In this document: one piece after another, positions 35,438 to 44,047 of the stretch | Layout: the number at the start of each line of letters is the position of its first letter | How positions within the stretch are numbered: position 1 is the stretch's first letter | Assembly (NCBI GenBank): GCA_028279405.1 | Contig: JANQNU010000007.1 | Location: 62,001-126,000 of the forward strand | Length of the DNA stretch: 64,000 nucleotides | Direction of reading: 5' to 3' | DNA from: Phycisphaerae bacterium | Lineage (GTDB): Bacteria > Planctomycetota > Phycisphaerae > UBA1845 > Fen-1342 | Notes under the pieces: generated by a model | Databases searched by the model: none | Told to the model about the DNA's origin: nothing | What the model saw: the letters and a program-made list of their open reading frames with translations, nothing else | Translations under genes and position numbers: made by a program

Positions 35438-36082
35438 ATGATCGTCACGCTAGACGGCCAAAAACTGGAAACGGACTTCGTCGCGGGAACGACCCTCGCA
35501 GGCGTGATCGACACGGTTCGCCGAGACATGTGCGACAAGCGCCTGATCGTCAGCGTCGCCGTCAACGGTACGACGTGTGACGACGCTGCTCTCGCGACCG
35601 ATCAGCTCGGAGCGCCGCTCGACGAAGCCGACCAGATCGATCTGGAGAGCGACGAGCTCGAGCCGGTAGCCGCCGACGCGCTGCGCCAGATCGCGACGGA
35701 AATCGCCGCGATCGCGGAGGATTCGTCAGCCGCGGCAGATTCGATCCGCGCCGGCGACGTCACTGCCGGCATCCGGGAAGTCGGCAAGTTCGTGAATGTA
35801 TGGCAAACGTGCCAGCGGGCGTTGATCGAGGCGTCGCAGCTGCTTGGCCGCGATCTGACGCAGTGGCAGAACGCGCACGGGAGCGTAACGGCGTCGATCA
35901 CGAAACTGGCGCAATCGTTGGAGACCCTGCGCGGTGCCCTTCACGCTCGGGACATGGTCTTGCTGGCGGATGTCATTTCGTACGAGCTGCCGGACGTCTG
36001 TGCCGAATGGAGTAGCGTGCTGGGGGCGCTGGCCGATGACGTTCACGTCGCGCCCGCGACGGACTCGCGGCCTGAGGCCTAG
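35438..36082 (+). CDS. Hypothetical protein with ubiquitin-like N-terminus and helical C-terminus
   Basis: The 214-residue protein begins with a short beta-rich part that could form a beta-grasp fold (MIVTLDGQKLETDF...ADQIDLESDELEP, ~1-75), followed by a long helical region (~78-205) with many Ala residues. No motif or named family is recognised and there is no signal peptide. It is an acidic protein and probably cytoplasmic. The start codon lies 117 bases from that of the divergent Mpo1-like gene, so the two may share a promoter region. Confidence 0.55.
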   Translation: MIVTLDGQKLETDFVAGTTLAGVIDTVRRDMCDKRLIVSVAVNGTTCDDAALATDQLGAPLDEADQIDLESDELEPVAADALRQIATEIAAIAEDSSAAADSIRAGDVTAGIREVGKFVNVWQTCQRALIEASQLLGRDLTQWQNAHGSVTASITKLAQSLETLRGALHARDMVLLADVISYELPDVCAEWSSVLGALADDVHVAPATDSRPEA

Positions 36083-36303
36083 TTTTGGTCCGGACGGTTT
36101 CAGCACCATCAATTATCCAGACGCCGGGAACCTCGCCGGCCCCGTTGCGTCCAACCGATTACCAGACACGTCCATTCGTGGGATAATGTGGCAACCGGGC
36201 GGATTGCGCGCAAATTGACGCGGACTGACCCTGCCATCCGTGAACGCGCATGCGGAAGACGTGTTGGGCCGCGCGCCGATTTTTCTTCGATAGGAGTTGA
36301 TCC

Positions 36304-38358
36304 ATGGGTACGATCCGGACAGCGGCATCGTTCGTGAGCGCCTGTATTGTGCTGGTCGCTTGCGCACACGCCACCGAGCTCGACGTCAAACGAATCGCGA
36401 TCTTCAACAGTGGTGTTGCCTATTTCGAATCCGACGGCACCGTTCGCGGAGCGGACACCGCGGAGCTGACCTTCCGCACGGAACAGATCAACGACATTCT
36501 CAAGTCGTTGGTCGTTCAGGACTTCGATGGTGGCTCCGTCGGCGTGGTCAGCTACCCTTCGCGCGATCCGATCGAGAAGACCCTGCGCAGTTTCGGCGTC
36601 GACATCACGGGAGACAAGACGCTCGCTGACCTGCTGCGACAACTCCGCGGCGAACCGGTCGAGATCAGCGGGCCCAGCAATACCAGCGGAGTGATCTTCA
36701 ACGTCGAAACAACGACGTTGGTCGACGACGGCGAGCGCCGCGATGTGCAGTTGCTGACGATTCTGACTGCCGGGGGGCTGCGGCAGATCGACATCCGCGA
36801 CGTTTCCGGCATCAAGCTTGTGAACGAGAAGGTCGCCGCCGAGCTTAACAAGGCCCTGGCGACTCTAGCGACCGCTCACGACGCTGACAAGAAGACGGTG
36901 ACGTTGGCCTTCAGCGGACCGGGAGAGCGTCGGGTGCGGGCTTCGTACCTGCTCGAGGCACCGATCTGGAAGACCAGCTATCGCCTCGTGTTGGACGACA
37001 ACGACGAGCCCTTCCTGCAGGGCTGGGCCACCGTCGAGAACGCGACCGAGGAAGACTGGCAGAACGTGCAGCTTTCGCTGGTCTCCGGACGGCCGGTCTC
37101 TTTCCGGATGGATCTGTACACGCCGTTGTACGTACCGCGGCCTATGGAGCAGCTCGAACTCTACGCCGGCCTGCGACCACCCAGCTACGAGGAGAGTGAT
37201 AGCGAGAGAGAGGTCCGCGTCCGATTCGCCGACCATCGCAAGGCCGCCGCGGATGACGTGGCGCGCCGAAGTGTGCAGAACAAGTCGGTGCGCGGCAGTT
37301 TCGGAGTCGACTCTCTCGCAGCGGCGGCGCCCGAGTTGGGCGAGGCCATGGCCGGTTCCGCCCTGGCCGGTCGTGGGGTCGTGTCGGCCGCAGCCGGTGC
37401 AGCGGCGGGCGAATTGTTCGAATACACCATTCAGACGCCGGTCTCAATCGCCCGGCAAAGCTCGGCGATGCTGCCGATCGTCAATGAGGCGGTCGGGGCA
37501 ACCAAGCTCAGTATCTACAATCCGCAAACACACCCGATCCACCCGATGAACGGACTGAAACTGACGAACGAGACGCCACTGAGCCTGATGCAGGGCCCGA
37601 TCACGATCTTCGAGGACGATGTCTACGCCGGCGACTCCAAGCTTCCCAACATGCAGCCGAAAGACGATCGATTGTTGGCGTACGCACTCGATCTCGCGAC
37701 CACGGTGAACGTTGAACACAAGTCGAATAACCAGCGAATCGTGAAGTTCTGGATCAAGAACGGCGTACTCTATCATCGCAATCGCTACATCGACGAGCGA
37801 GAGTATACGATCAAGAGCAAACGCGATCGCGAACGCGACGTGCTGCTCGAGCAGCAACGCACTGACGACTGGAACGTTCTCGAACCAGCGAACCCCGAGC
37901 TCACCTCCAATCACGTTCGTGTGCGCGTGACCGTGCCGGCGAATGAAACGGTCAAACAGACGATCAAGCTCGAGCGGCTCGGCGACACGCAAGTACGGCT
38001 GTCCTCGATCGGGCTGAACGGTTTGCACGTCTACCTCAAAGCGCCGGCCATCTCCGAGGAGATCCGACAGGCGCTCGAGCACGTCATCGCGCTTCGCACC
38101 GCCCTCGATCGTGTGAAACGCGAGCGCGAACGTGGCGAGAAGGAAGTGTCGGAGGCGTTGAAGGACGAGGAGCGCATCCGCCAGAACCTGCGATCACTGC
38201 CGAAGAATTCCGACCAGTACCGCCGACAGCTCGAGAAGTTCGACCAGGTCGACAAGACGATCGTCGCGCGACGCGATGGCGTGGAGCGATTGCGCACGAG
38301 TGAGGAGCAGCAACGTCGGCAACTAGAGGATTACCTACGAAATCTGACAATCGAATAG
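36304..38358 (+). CDS. Secreted DUF4139-type protein
   Basis: The 684-residue protein has a signal peptide (~1-23, ending CAHATE). The C-terminal two thirds resemble DUF4139 (conserved phrases such as RASYLLEAPIWKTSYRLVL and WQNVQLSLVSGRP, and the later VKFWIKNGVLYHRNRYI). A low-complexity Ala/Gly-rich insert lies at ~325-370 between the halves. The end is a charged coiled coil (~590-684, RVKRERERGEKEVSEALKDEER). TAGGAG precedes the ATG. Related proteins (MuiA-like) are envelope proteins of uncertain role. The Ala/Gly insert may be a flexible linker. Confidence 0.75.
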   Translation: MGTIRTAASFVSACIVLVACAHATELDVKRIAIFNSGVAYFESDGTVRGADTAELTFRTEQINDILKSLVVQDFDGGSVGVVSYPSRDPIEKTLRSFGVDITGDKTLADLLRQLRGEPVEISGPSNTSGVIFNVETTTLVDDGERRDVQLLTILTAGGLRQIDIRDVSGIKLVNEKVAAELNKALATLATAHDADKKTVTLAFSGPGERRVRASYLLEAPIWKTSYRLVLDDNDEPFLQGWATVENATEEDWQNVQLSLVSGRPVSFRMDLYTPLYVPRPMEQLELYAGLRPPSYEESDSEREVRVRFADHRKAAADDVARRSVQNKSVRGSFGVDSLAAAAPELGEAMAGSALAGRGVVSAAAGAAAGELFEYTIQTPVSIARQSSAMLPIVNEAVGATKLSIYNPQTHPIHPMNGLKLTNETPLSLMQGPITIFEDDVYAGDSKLPNMQPKDDRLLAYALDLATTVNVEHKSNNQRIVKFWIKNGVLYHRNRYIDEREYTIKSKRDRERDVLLEQQRTDDWNVLEPANPELTSNHVRVRVTVPANETVKQTIKLERLGDTQVRLSSIGLNGLHVYLKAPAISEEIRQALEHVIALRTALDRVKRERERGEKEVSEALKDEERIRQNLRSLPKNSDQYRRQLEKFDQVDKTIVARRDGVERLRTSEEQQRRQLEDYLRNLTIE

Positions 38359-38498
38359 GGGATTTGGTCTACATTCGCGCTCGATGAGAACGCCCGGCCC
38401 GGAGCGATTCCGGATACCGCGATCACGGATCGCGCGCACCGCCGCAACGTAGCCAAACGGTGCGGGGCATGCCAGGGCCCGACAGGAGCGCGCAGGCA

Positions 38499-39869
38499 AT
38501 GCACCCGATTCTCTTTTGTAGTGTAATGGTTGTGTTCACTTGCCTTGCGGATCGGTCGATGATTCCCGACGACATTCAGGCCAAGGCCCGATCGCTGGTT
38601 GACGACGAGTGGGTTGCGGGGATCGTCGTCGGTGTCATCGATCAGGGCGATCACGACTTCTTCTGCTACGGTCAGGCTCGGCGCGACCGGCCCATGCCGA
38701 CAACACCGACCACGGTCTTCGAGATCGGGTCGATAACGAAGGCGTTCACGGGTGTGCTCCTGGCGGAAGCGGAGCGACGCGGCGAGGTCGCGGCCGGCGA
38801 CCCGATCCAGCGGTATCTGCCAACGGACGTACAGCTCCGAACGGTTGATGGGAAGGCGATCACACTCCTCGACCTGGCGACACACCGCTCGGGTCTGCCG
38901 CGGTTGCCGACCAACATGGATCCTAATCTGGCCGATCCCTATGCCGACTATACCACTGAGAAGTTACACGCGTTTCTCCGCGACTACGTACCGAAGCGCG
39001 CGCCGGGAGAGGCGTACGAGTACTCGAACCTCGGAGCCGGGTTGCTGGGCAACATTTTGGCGGCACGTGCCGAATTGACCTACGACGCGCTCGTACGAGA
39101 GCGAATCTGCACGCCGTTGCGATTGAACGACACGCGCGTCATACCGACCGCCGAGATGCAGGCCCGGATGGCGCTAGGGTACGAAGGAAATATGGCGCAG
39201 CCGGTGGCAAACTGGGCGTTCGATGCGTTGGCCGGCTGCGGTGCGCTGCGCTCCACTGCGAGCGATCTGGCGCGGTTCGTGTCGGCGGCGAGCGGCTTGA
39301 CGAAAACGCCGATAGCGCCTGCGCTGGAAAAGAGCGTTGAGAAACAGCAGTCGGCCGATTCGGAACGTGTCGGCGTCGCGCTCGGCTGGCACATTCTTCA
39401 TCGCGAGCGGGGGGACATCGTCTGGCACAACGGTGGCACCGCGGGCTATCGTAGCTTCTGCGGCTTTCACCGCCGAACCCGTCGCGGCGTCGTCGTGCTC
39501 ACGAATGCGAGCTTCGGCGTCGATGACATCGGGCTGCACTATCTCGACCCGACCATCCCGCTCGACCCCGTGCCCAAGACGGTTCGGCTCAGCCGGGAGC
39601 AGCTTCGGGAGTACGTCGGCCGCTACCGGATGATCGTGGGCGCTGAATTCGACATCACGTTGCGGGACCGGCAACTCTATGCGCAGCTCAGCAATCAGCC
39701 GGCCTTTCCGATCTATCCCGAGGCGCTTGACCGGTTCTTCTACCGCGTCGTCGAGGCGCAATTGGACTTCAAGCGCGGCGACGACGGACGGATCGATCAT
39801 CTGATCCTGCACCAGAACGGGATCGATCAACCAGCGCAACGACTGCCGGAGGACGACGGCCAGCGTTGA
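38499..39869 (+). CDS. Serine beta-lactamase-like / penicillin-binding-protein family hydrolase
   Basis: The 456-residue protein is a class C beta-lactamase-like (beta-lactamase-related) hydrolase. The nucleophile motif SITK is at ~78, the second motif YSN lies in EYSNLGAGLL, and the third, normally HxG or KTG, is in VWHNGGTAGYRS. A C-terminal beta domain (~355-456) follows. A short hydrophobic N-terminus (MHPILFCSVMVVFTCLA) suggests export. Substrates of the family include peptidoglycan stem peptides, D-amino peptides and esters, so resistance to beta-lactams should not be assumed. AGGAG lies 5' of the chosen ATG at 38499. Confidence 0.85.
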   Translation: MHPILFCSVMVVFTCLADRSMIPDDIQAKARSLVDDEWVAGIVVGVIDQGDHDFFCYGQARRDRPMPTTPTTVFEIGSITKAFTGVLLAEAERRGEVAAGDPIQRYLPTDVQLRTVDGKAITLLDLATHRSGLPRLPTNMDPNLADPYADYTTEKLHAFLRDYVPKRAPGEAYEYSNLGAGLLGNILAARAELTYDALVRERICTPLRLNDTRVIPTAEMQARMALGYEGNMAQPVANWAFDALAGCGALRSTASDLARFVSAASGLTKTPIAPALEKSVEKQQSADSERVGVALGWHILHRERGDIVWHNGGTAGYRSFCGFHRRTRRGVVVLTNASFGVDDIGLHYLDPTIPLDPVPKTVRLSREQLREYVGRYRMIVGAEFDITLRDRQLYAQLSNQPAFPIYPEALDRFFYRVVEAQLDFKRGDDGRIDHLILHQNGIDQPAQRLPEDDGQR

Positions 39870-39926
39870 CGCAAGCCTGCGCCGTTGGCAGTCACCATCG
39901 TTTTGCTGGCGAATGGTCTTCGCTGG

Positions 39927-40847
39927 CTAGCCGTCCGTCAGTAGTGCGACGAAGGCGTTGATGTCGCCAACAGTGACCTGTTGATCGTTGTTGACGTCCG
40001 CCAACATCCGGTCGCAGTCCGGAAACGCCTTTGTGTACGCTTCGGCATCCGTGAGCGCCAGGATGAATCCGTTGATGTCGTCGACGCCGCGATCGCAGTT
40101 GCAATTCATGTCGCCGACCAGTGGCCGCGCGACCGTCAGCCAGATATCGCATCGCGGTCGGACTGCAGGTTGCGGACCTGGGCCGCAGGACCGTCAAGAA
40201 TGAGGGTCGCGGCGTTTGTCACGATATCTCCTTCGGCCAGGAACACCTCGCCGGCAATGTGATATGTGCCGCCTGTCAGCGTGTCGTCCGCCAGATTCGA
40301 GAAAGGACCCGCGAGTTCCAGCCGACTGTCAGCGGGTACCGTGAGCGTACCGTCGTTCTCGAGCTCGACTTGCACGCTGAGTTGCACACCGTCCAACAAA
40401 TCGAGTGTTCCTTGATTATGGAACCGTCCGCCAAGCGGCTGATCAGACCGTAGGGCAATGTTGTTTTCGACGATCACGGTTCCGCCCGCCCGATTTGTTA
40501 GCGATGCGCCCTTGTTGATCGCAAGATCGCTGAGGATGCGACTAGGCCCTACCCATTCCATTTCGCCTTCCAGGGTAGCTCAAGCTGCCATCGACCAACC
40601 GAAACGGCTCATTGCATCTCAGTGTCATGATCGTTGTACTCTCACCCTGCTCGATCACGACTTCGTCTGTCTCCGGCACATCTGGAATGATGACGACATC
40701 ACCAGGTCCTGGGGTGCGCCAGCTGTCCCAGTTGTCGGTATCGGTCCACCTGCGGCCGTCCCCCTGCCCTGTCCAAGTTATCTGTGCCAGTGCCGGCGCA
40801 CATGTGAGTAGGACGCTCCAGCCGATGAGCCCCATCGATGATCGCAT
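39927..40847 (-). pseudogene. Secreted dockerin-type protein interrupted by two compensating frameshifts
   Basis: From the ATG at 40847 (GGGGAGG upstream) the frame encodes a signal peptide (ending PALAQITW) and a beta-rich start to ...EPFRLVDGSLS, and then goes out of frame near 40577. The sequence continues one base on (TLEGEMEWVGPSRILSDL...) to a stop at 40136, with ...IVENNIALRSDQPLGGRFHN and further beta-repeat-like text. The first frame resumes upstream of 40109 and ends in a planctomycete-type dockerin pair, DRGVDDINGFILALTDAEAY and DVNNDQQVTVGDINAFVALL. A +1 then a -1 shift restore the original frame. It could be two sequencing errors or a decaying gene. It was an exported, calcium-binding-tail protein of about 305 residues. 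Confidence 0.65.
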
Positions 40848-41014
40848 GGATACCTCCCCATCATGGACAAGCTTCGTCCGATTCACCCGCCTTCCATACA
40901 ATCGTCGACATGCCGGTTGTATTCCCGTGACTTGCGGTGCGCGCAATTCCGCTCCACAGCGCTCACGGGGGCCATTCGCCGAGCCTGTTCGCGTCGCGCA
41001 CCGCAAGCAGCGCG

Positions 41015-41659
41015 TCACCGCAAGCCATACGCCAGTTCCAACTCTGCGATGATCACGTCCATTGCCGTATCCGGATTCCGCGGCGAGCGCCTCGCGAACT
41101 CTTTTTGGTGGCTGTTTCGTGCGTGAACTTCCGCACAGCGCCCGTCCGCCGCCAACACGTAGTAATGGACGCCGCCAACACGACCACCTTCCGACTCCGG
41201 CTTACCCATCAGTACCTCGACCACCGCGACATACGCCGTCTCCGGCGGATGCGCCTTCACATACTCCTGAAAACGCGCCAGGGAGTCGCGCACCATTGCG
41301 GACTGGTTCCTCCGTCCCGGTCCGTTCAACGGCAACTCGACGTCAGACAACTGCGGCGTTACCAACCCTTGCGTTTCAAACCAGTCCGCGAGGCGCTGCG
41401 CCGTCGCGGCATCATGACGAAACACCTTGCCTTCACGTACGACCGTCGGATAGATCGTCAGCTCGGTCTCGGCCGGGGCCGACCGCCACGCCCGTTGCAC
41501 GTCCATGTCCACCAGATTGCCGCATCCCGGTACGATCGTGATTCCCACCGCCGCGATCCCGGCCAACACGATCGTCGCCAGCATGCCGCCCCAACGACGA
41601 CCACGTCGATTCTGTAAGTAATTACTTACATTAGAGGCAAAAAAAGAGGGAGTGTTCAT
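41015..41659 (-). CDS. Hypothetical lipoprotein encoded with the TetR regulator
   Basis: The 214-residue protein has a basic N-terminus (QNRRGRRW), a membrane segment and a lipobox IVPGC (~46), followed by a soluble domain (~50-214) with no recognised family. Its ATG overlaps the tetR stop (ATGA at 41656-41659), and AAAGGAG lies 7 bases before it, so tetR and this gene are translationally coupled. A palindrome with the same half-sites as the one before tetR lies inside its coding sequence at 41614-41631, so the regulator may also bind here. It is probably the effector of the pair, but its function is unknown. Confidence 0.75.
   Translation of the reverse strand: MNTPSFFASNVSNYLQNRRGRRWGGMLATIVLAGIAAVGITIVPGCGNLVDMDVQRAWRSAPAETELTIYPTVVREGKVFRHDAATAQRLADWFETQGLVTPQLSDVELPLNGPGRRNQSAMVRDSLARFQEYVKAHPPETAYVAVVEVLMGKPESEGGRVGGVHYYVLAADGRCAEVHARNSHQKEFARRSPRNPDTAMDVIIAELELAYGLR
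41614..41631. promoter_or_regulatory. 18-bp perfect palindrome, candidate internal TetR operator
   Basis: TGTAAGTAATTACTTACA (41614-41631) is a perfect palindrome with half-sites TGTAAGT separated by 4 bases, the same half-sites and spacing as the palindrome before tetR. It is inside the first codons of the lipoprotein gene (codons ~10-15), where a bound repressor would block transcription like a road-block. Confidence 0.75.
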
Positions 41660-42237
41660 TGCTCAGCTCCTTTCAGCAATAGCGTGCCAATTTGCGTCAT
41701 CAGTGCCCGACGCGTGCTGGCGTCGAGCATCCGCAGCTCGCGCCCGATGCTCGCTACGGTTCCCAATCCAATCACTGCCCAGGCGCGTAACGCCGCCGGC
41801 GGCATGTTCGTATCGTCGAACGCGCGCAGATGCGGTTCGAGCAGCGCGACAAAATGCCGGTACATCCGTCGCAGTGCGGCCCGGATGTCCGGGTCGTCCG
41901 TCTCGTTCAGGCCCGCGAACACAATTCGATAGTGGCCGAACTCGCCATGGTGCGTCGCCTCGAAGTCCAGGAGGCGCTTCGCCGCGTCTTGCGTCTCGCC
42001 ATCGCGCGCTGCCAGGTCTGACCACCGCGCTCGCGAGAACTCGAAGACGTATTCGATCGCCGCCAGGAACATCGCCTTCTTATCCGGCCAGAGGCGATAC
42101 AGCACGTTCTCGCGGACACCGCACGCCTTCGCCAATGCGGACGTCGTCGCCCGTCGATAACCCATATCCGCAAACACACGCGCCACCTGTGGCAAGAACG
42201 CCTCCCGCTTCTCCCGCGCTGTACTGGTTCGCGACAT
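41656..42237 (-). CDS. TetR-family transcriptional regulator
   Basis: The 193-residue protein has an N-terminal TetR helix-turn-helix (FLPQVARVFADMGYRRATTS, then ALAKACGVRENVLYRLWPDK, ~14-55) and a C-terminal all-helical ligand-binding domain. The gene starts 8 bases from a palindrome (42246-42265) that should be its operator, indicating autoregulation. Its stop overlaps the start of the lipoprotein gene, so both are expressed together. The ligand is not evident. Confidence 0.9.
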   Translation of the reverse strand: MSRTSTAREKREAFLPQVARVFADMGYRRATTSALAKACGVRENVLYRLWPDKKAMFLAAIEYVFEFSRARWSDLAARDGETQDAAKRLLDFEATHHGEFGHYRIVFAGLNETDDPDIRAALRRMYRHFVALLEPHLRAFDDTNMPPAALRAWAVIGLGTVASIGRELRMLDASTRRALMTQIGTLLLKGAEQ

Positions 42238-42245
42238 AGCACCTC

Positions 42246-42265
42246 TTGTAAGTATTCACTTACAA
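42246..42265. promoter_or_regulatory. 20-bp palindrome before tetR, candidate operator
   Basis: TTGTAAGT-ATTC-ACTTACAA (42246-42265) has perfect 8-bp arms. It lies directly upstream of the tetR start codon (42237) and shares the TGTAAGT-N4-ACTTACA core with the site at 41614-41631. Binding here would block the tetR promoter or initiation region. Confidence 0.8.
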
Positions 42266-42397
42266 AATACTGATTATTGATCTGGTGAGCAAGTGAAGAT
42301 CGTCGGAAAATGTCAGGTGGCAGGCTCTTGGGGTGTCGGCGGGCCCCGCCGAACGGTATCGCGTCCGAGGGGGCCCTGTGAGTACCAGTGTGACGGT

Positions 42398-43591
42398 CTA
42401 CTGCTCGTTTTCGGATATCGAAACGATCCTTGGCGTGATGAGCACCATCAACGTGCGGTCCTCGATGCCCTCTTCCTGGTCGAACAGGCCGCCGATGACT
42501 GGGATCGACCTCAGGAGCGGGATGCCGGTCGTTCGTTGCCCGTCGTCGATGACGCCGCCGAGAACAATCGTCTGCCCGTCCTGGATCGTGATGCTGGTCC
42601 GGACCGTACCCTGTCGGATAACGGGCACCTCGATGAAATGCTGGAGTCCACCGAATTGCACGCGTTCGGTCAGCGCGAAGCCTACGGCTTGGGTTCCGGG
42701 CTGGACTTCCATTGTGATCCGTCCGTCCGAAGTGACGGTGGGAGTGACATCGAGCACGACGCCGCTTTGAGCGAAGATCGTTTGTCCGTCGACCGCACGA
42801 ATGGTCTGGGCGTATTCGGTTTCCAGGTTGTTGACGAATGCGGTGGCGTTGCCAGCAAGGAACACGGCTCGTTGGCCGTCGAACAGCGTCACCTGCGGTG
42901 CGCTGAGGATCGACGCATCGTCTGCTTGGTTGAGGTTGCGGATGATTTGCTGGAGCTGCGTGTCGTCGACCAGCGCACCGAGCAGACCGCTGACGTTTGC
43001 TCCGTTGTTGGTTGCGCCGATGACGAGGTCGGGGAGCATGTCGATGATCTCGGGCAGGTCGTCGACGGGTTCCGATTGCGACGGTTGTTGGGGCAGTCCG
43101 TCGAAGAGCGGGAACACGCGGAAGCTCGTCTGGTTGGCTTCGATGGTGCTGATCGCGAGCGGCAGCGGTCCGTCGAGGCGGTTGCCCGGGGCCAGGTAGA
43201 GCGTGTTGGTGGCGCCGCCGAGATACTTCCCACGGGTGACGACCGTTTCGTCCAACGGATTTCCGCCGGAGTTCGTCGGCGATCGGCGTTGCGTCTGGCC
43301 GATCTCGTCGAAATCGACGCCGACTTCATCGACGAAGTTGTCCTCCAGTTGCAGGAACCGGACCTCGACCTGCACTCCCAGGTTGGTCGTCGGGTTCAGC
43401 GGCGGGAACAGCGCGCGAAGCAGCACATCGCAGCCGGTCAGCGTCGCAACCGTCACGAGTGCCAATCCGAGCATAACCACGGTGGTTCCGAACCGCACGC
43501 CCACTCCCGGCGCGCCGAATCGCATTCGCATTCGTATCCTCGCTTTCGCTCGTATTTTGGGGCGGGTCCTATTTTTGCCCATCCTCATCAT
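42398..43591 (-). CDS. Orphan secretin-core lipoprotein (type II/III secretin-like C-terminal domain)
   Basis: The roughly 397-residue protein has a membrane segment ending in the lipobox TLTGC, a short middle region and a secretin core domain of the GspD/PilQ type (~220-397), recognised by ILSAPQVTLFDGQRAVFLAG, VVLDVTPTVTSDGRITMEV and TGIPLLRSIPVIGGLF. A complete secretin usually has several N-domains before the core; here there is only ~150 residues of other sequence, and no pilus or type II assembly gene lies nearby. TTG and ATG starts cluster at 43580-43615; the first ATG (43591) is taken. It may be a lipoprotein that multimerises like a secretin, with a specialised export or gating role. 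Confidence 0.75.
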   Translation of the reverse strand: MMRMGKNRTRPKIRAKARIRMRMRFGAPGVGVRFGTTVVMLGLALVTVATLTGCDVLLRALFPPLNPTTNLGVQVEVRFLQLEDNFVDEVGVDFDEIGQTQRRSPTNSGGNPLDETVVTRGKYLGGATNTLYLAPGNRLDGPLPLAISTIEANQTSFRVFPLFDGLPQQPSQSEPVDDLPEIIDMLPDLVIGATNNGANVSGLLGALVDDTQLQQIIRNLNQADDASILSAPQVTLFDGQRAVFLAGNATAFVNNLETEYAQTIRAVDGQTIFAQSGVVLDVTPTVTSDGRITMEVQPGTQAVGFALTERVQFGGLQHFIEVPVIRQGTVRTSITIQDGQTIVLGGVIDDGQRTTGIPLLRSIPVIGGLFDQEEGIEDRTLMVLITPRIVSISENEQ

Positions 43592-43778
43592 TATTTCCGA
43601 CTTGGCAAGCTGCAATCCACCCTAGCAGCTCCCAGGCGGGCATTGGGGCTGATTTGCCGCATCTGGAGCGGACTTGGGAGGCGATCAGACGTCCTCGGGC
43701 CGGCGCGTCGGCTCTGGCCCCGACGCCGTTATAAAAAACCGGACATTTTCTGACGAACCGTTTTCGCAACTCGTGCGT

Positions 43779-43865
43779 CTACATAGGTGTAGGACAAAAC
43801 AGCAGGCCGGTAAGCGACGGCCTGCGAGAGAAAATCGACTGCCGGATGCAGAACGATCTTCGCAT
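43779..43865 (-). CDS. Possible 28-residue small protein
   Basis: A minus-strand ATG at 43865 is preceded by an exceptionally strong ribosome-binding region, GGAGGGAGGAGGAAGC, and opens a 28-codon frame ending TAG at 43779. The peptide is basic and hydrophobic in its second half (SLTGLLFCPTPM). It may be an artefact of G/A-rich DNA; there is no homology evidence. It lies antisense to the candidate small RNA. Confidence 0.25.
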   Translation of the reverse strand: MRRSFCIRQSIFSRRPSLTGLLFCPTPM

Positions 43866-43884
43866 GCTTCCTCCTCCCTCCGAT

Positions 43885-43923
43885 ACAGGGTTGGGCCGGT
43901 TTCCGGCCCGACCCTGTTTTTTT
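43885..43923 (+). terminator. Intrinsic transcription terminator (plus strand)
   Basis: ACAGGGT (43885-43891), a T:G pair, GGGCCGG, a TTT loop, CCGGCCC and ACCCTGT (to 43917) form a 15-bp stem followed by seven T (43917-43923). It is a textbook Rho-independent terminator on the plus strand. It may also protect the 44048 gene from read-through. Confidence 0.9.
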
Positions 43924-44047
43924 GATGCTGGCTGAGCAAGTGTCGGTGGTCCGCGTCCCCGATCGAGGCTGCGTTCTCGGACGCGGCTCTCCCCGGGCTG
44001 CGGGCCGACCCGTACCCATACCGTCGAAGTTGTCCTAGACTGCGCGC

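Larger units (their letters stand above)
43730..43923 (+). ncRNA. Candidate small RNA ending in an intrinsic terminator
   Basis: There is no plus-strand gene between 42.4 and 44.0 kb, yet a strong plus-strand terminator sits at 43885-43923, preceded by a perfect 8-bp hairpin (GCAGGCCG 43802-43809, CGGCCTGC 43818-43825). A TATAAA at 43730-43735 is a possible -10 region without a good -35. The two structures would make a transcript of up to about 190 bases. No known RNA family is recognised. Confidence 0.35.

Noticed and set aside
38499-39869. Antibiotic-resistance beta-lactamase
   Set aside because: The SxxK, YxN and HxG motifs define the wide beta-lactamase-related family; sequence alone gives no reason to call a resistance enzyme.
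42293-43753. 486-codon open frame on the plus strand
   Set aside because: Antisense to the secretin-core gene, whose VPLLRSIPVIGGLF-type motif is convincing.
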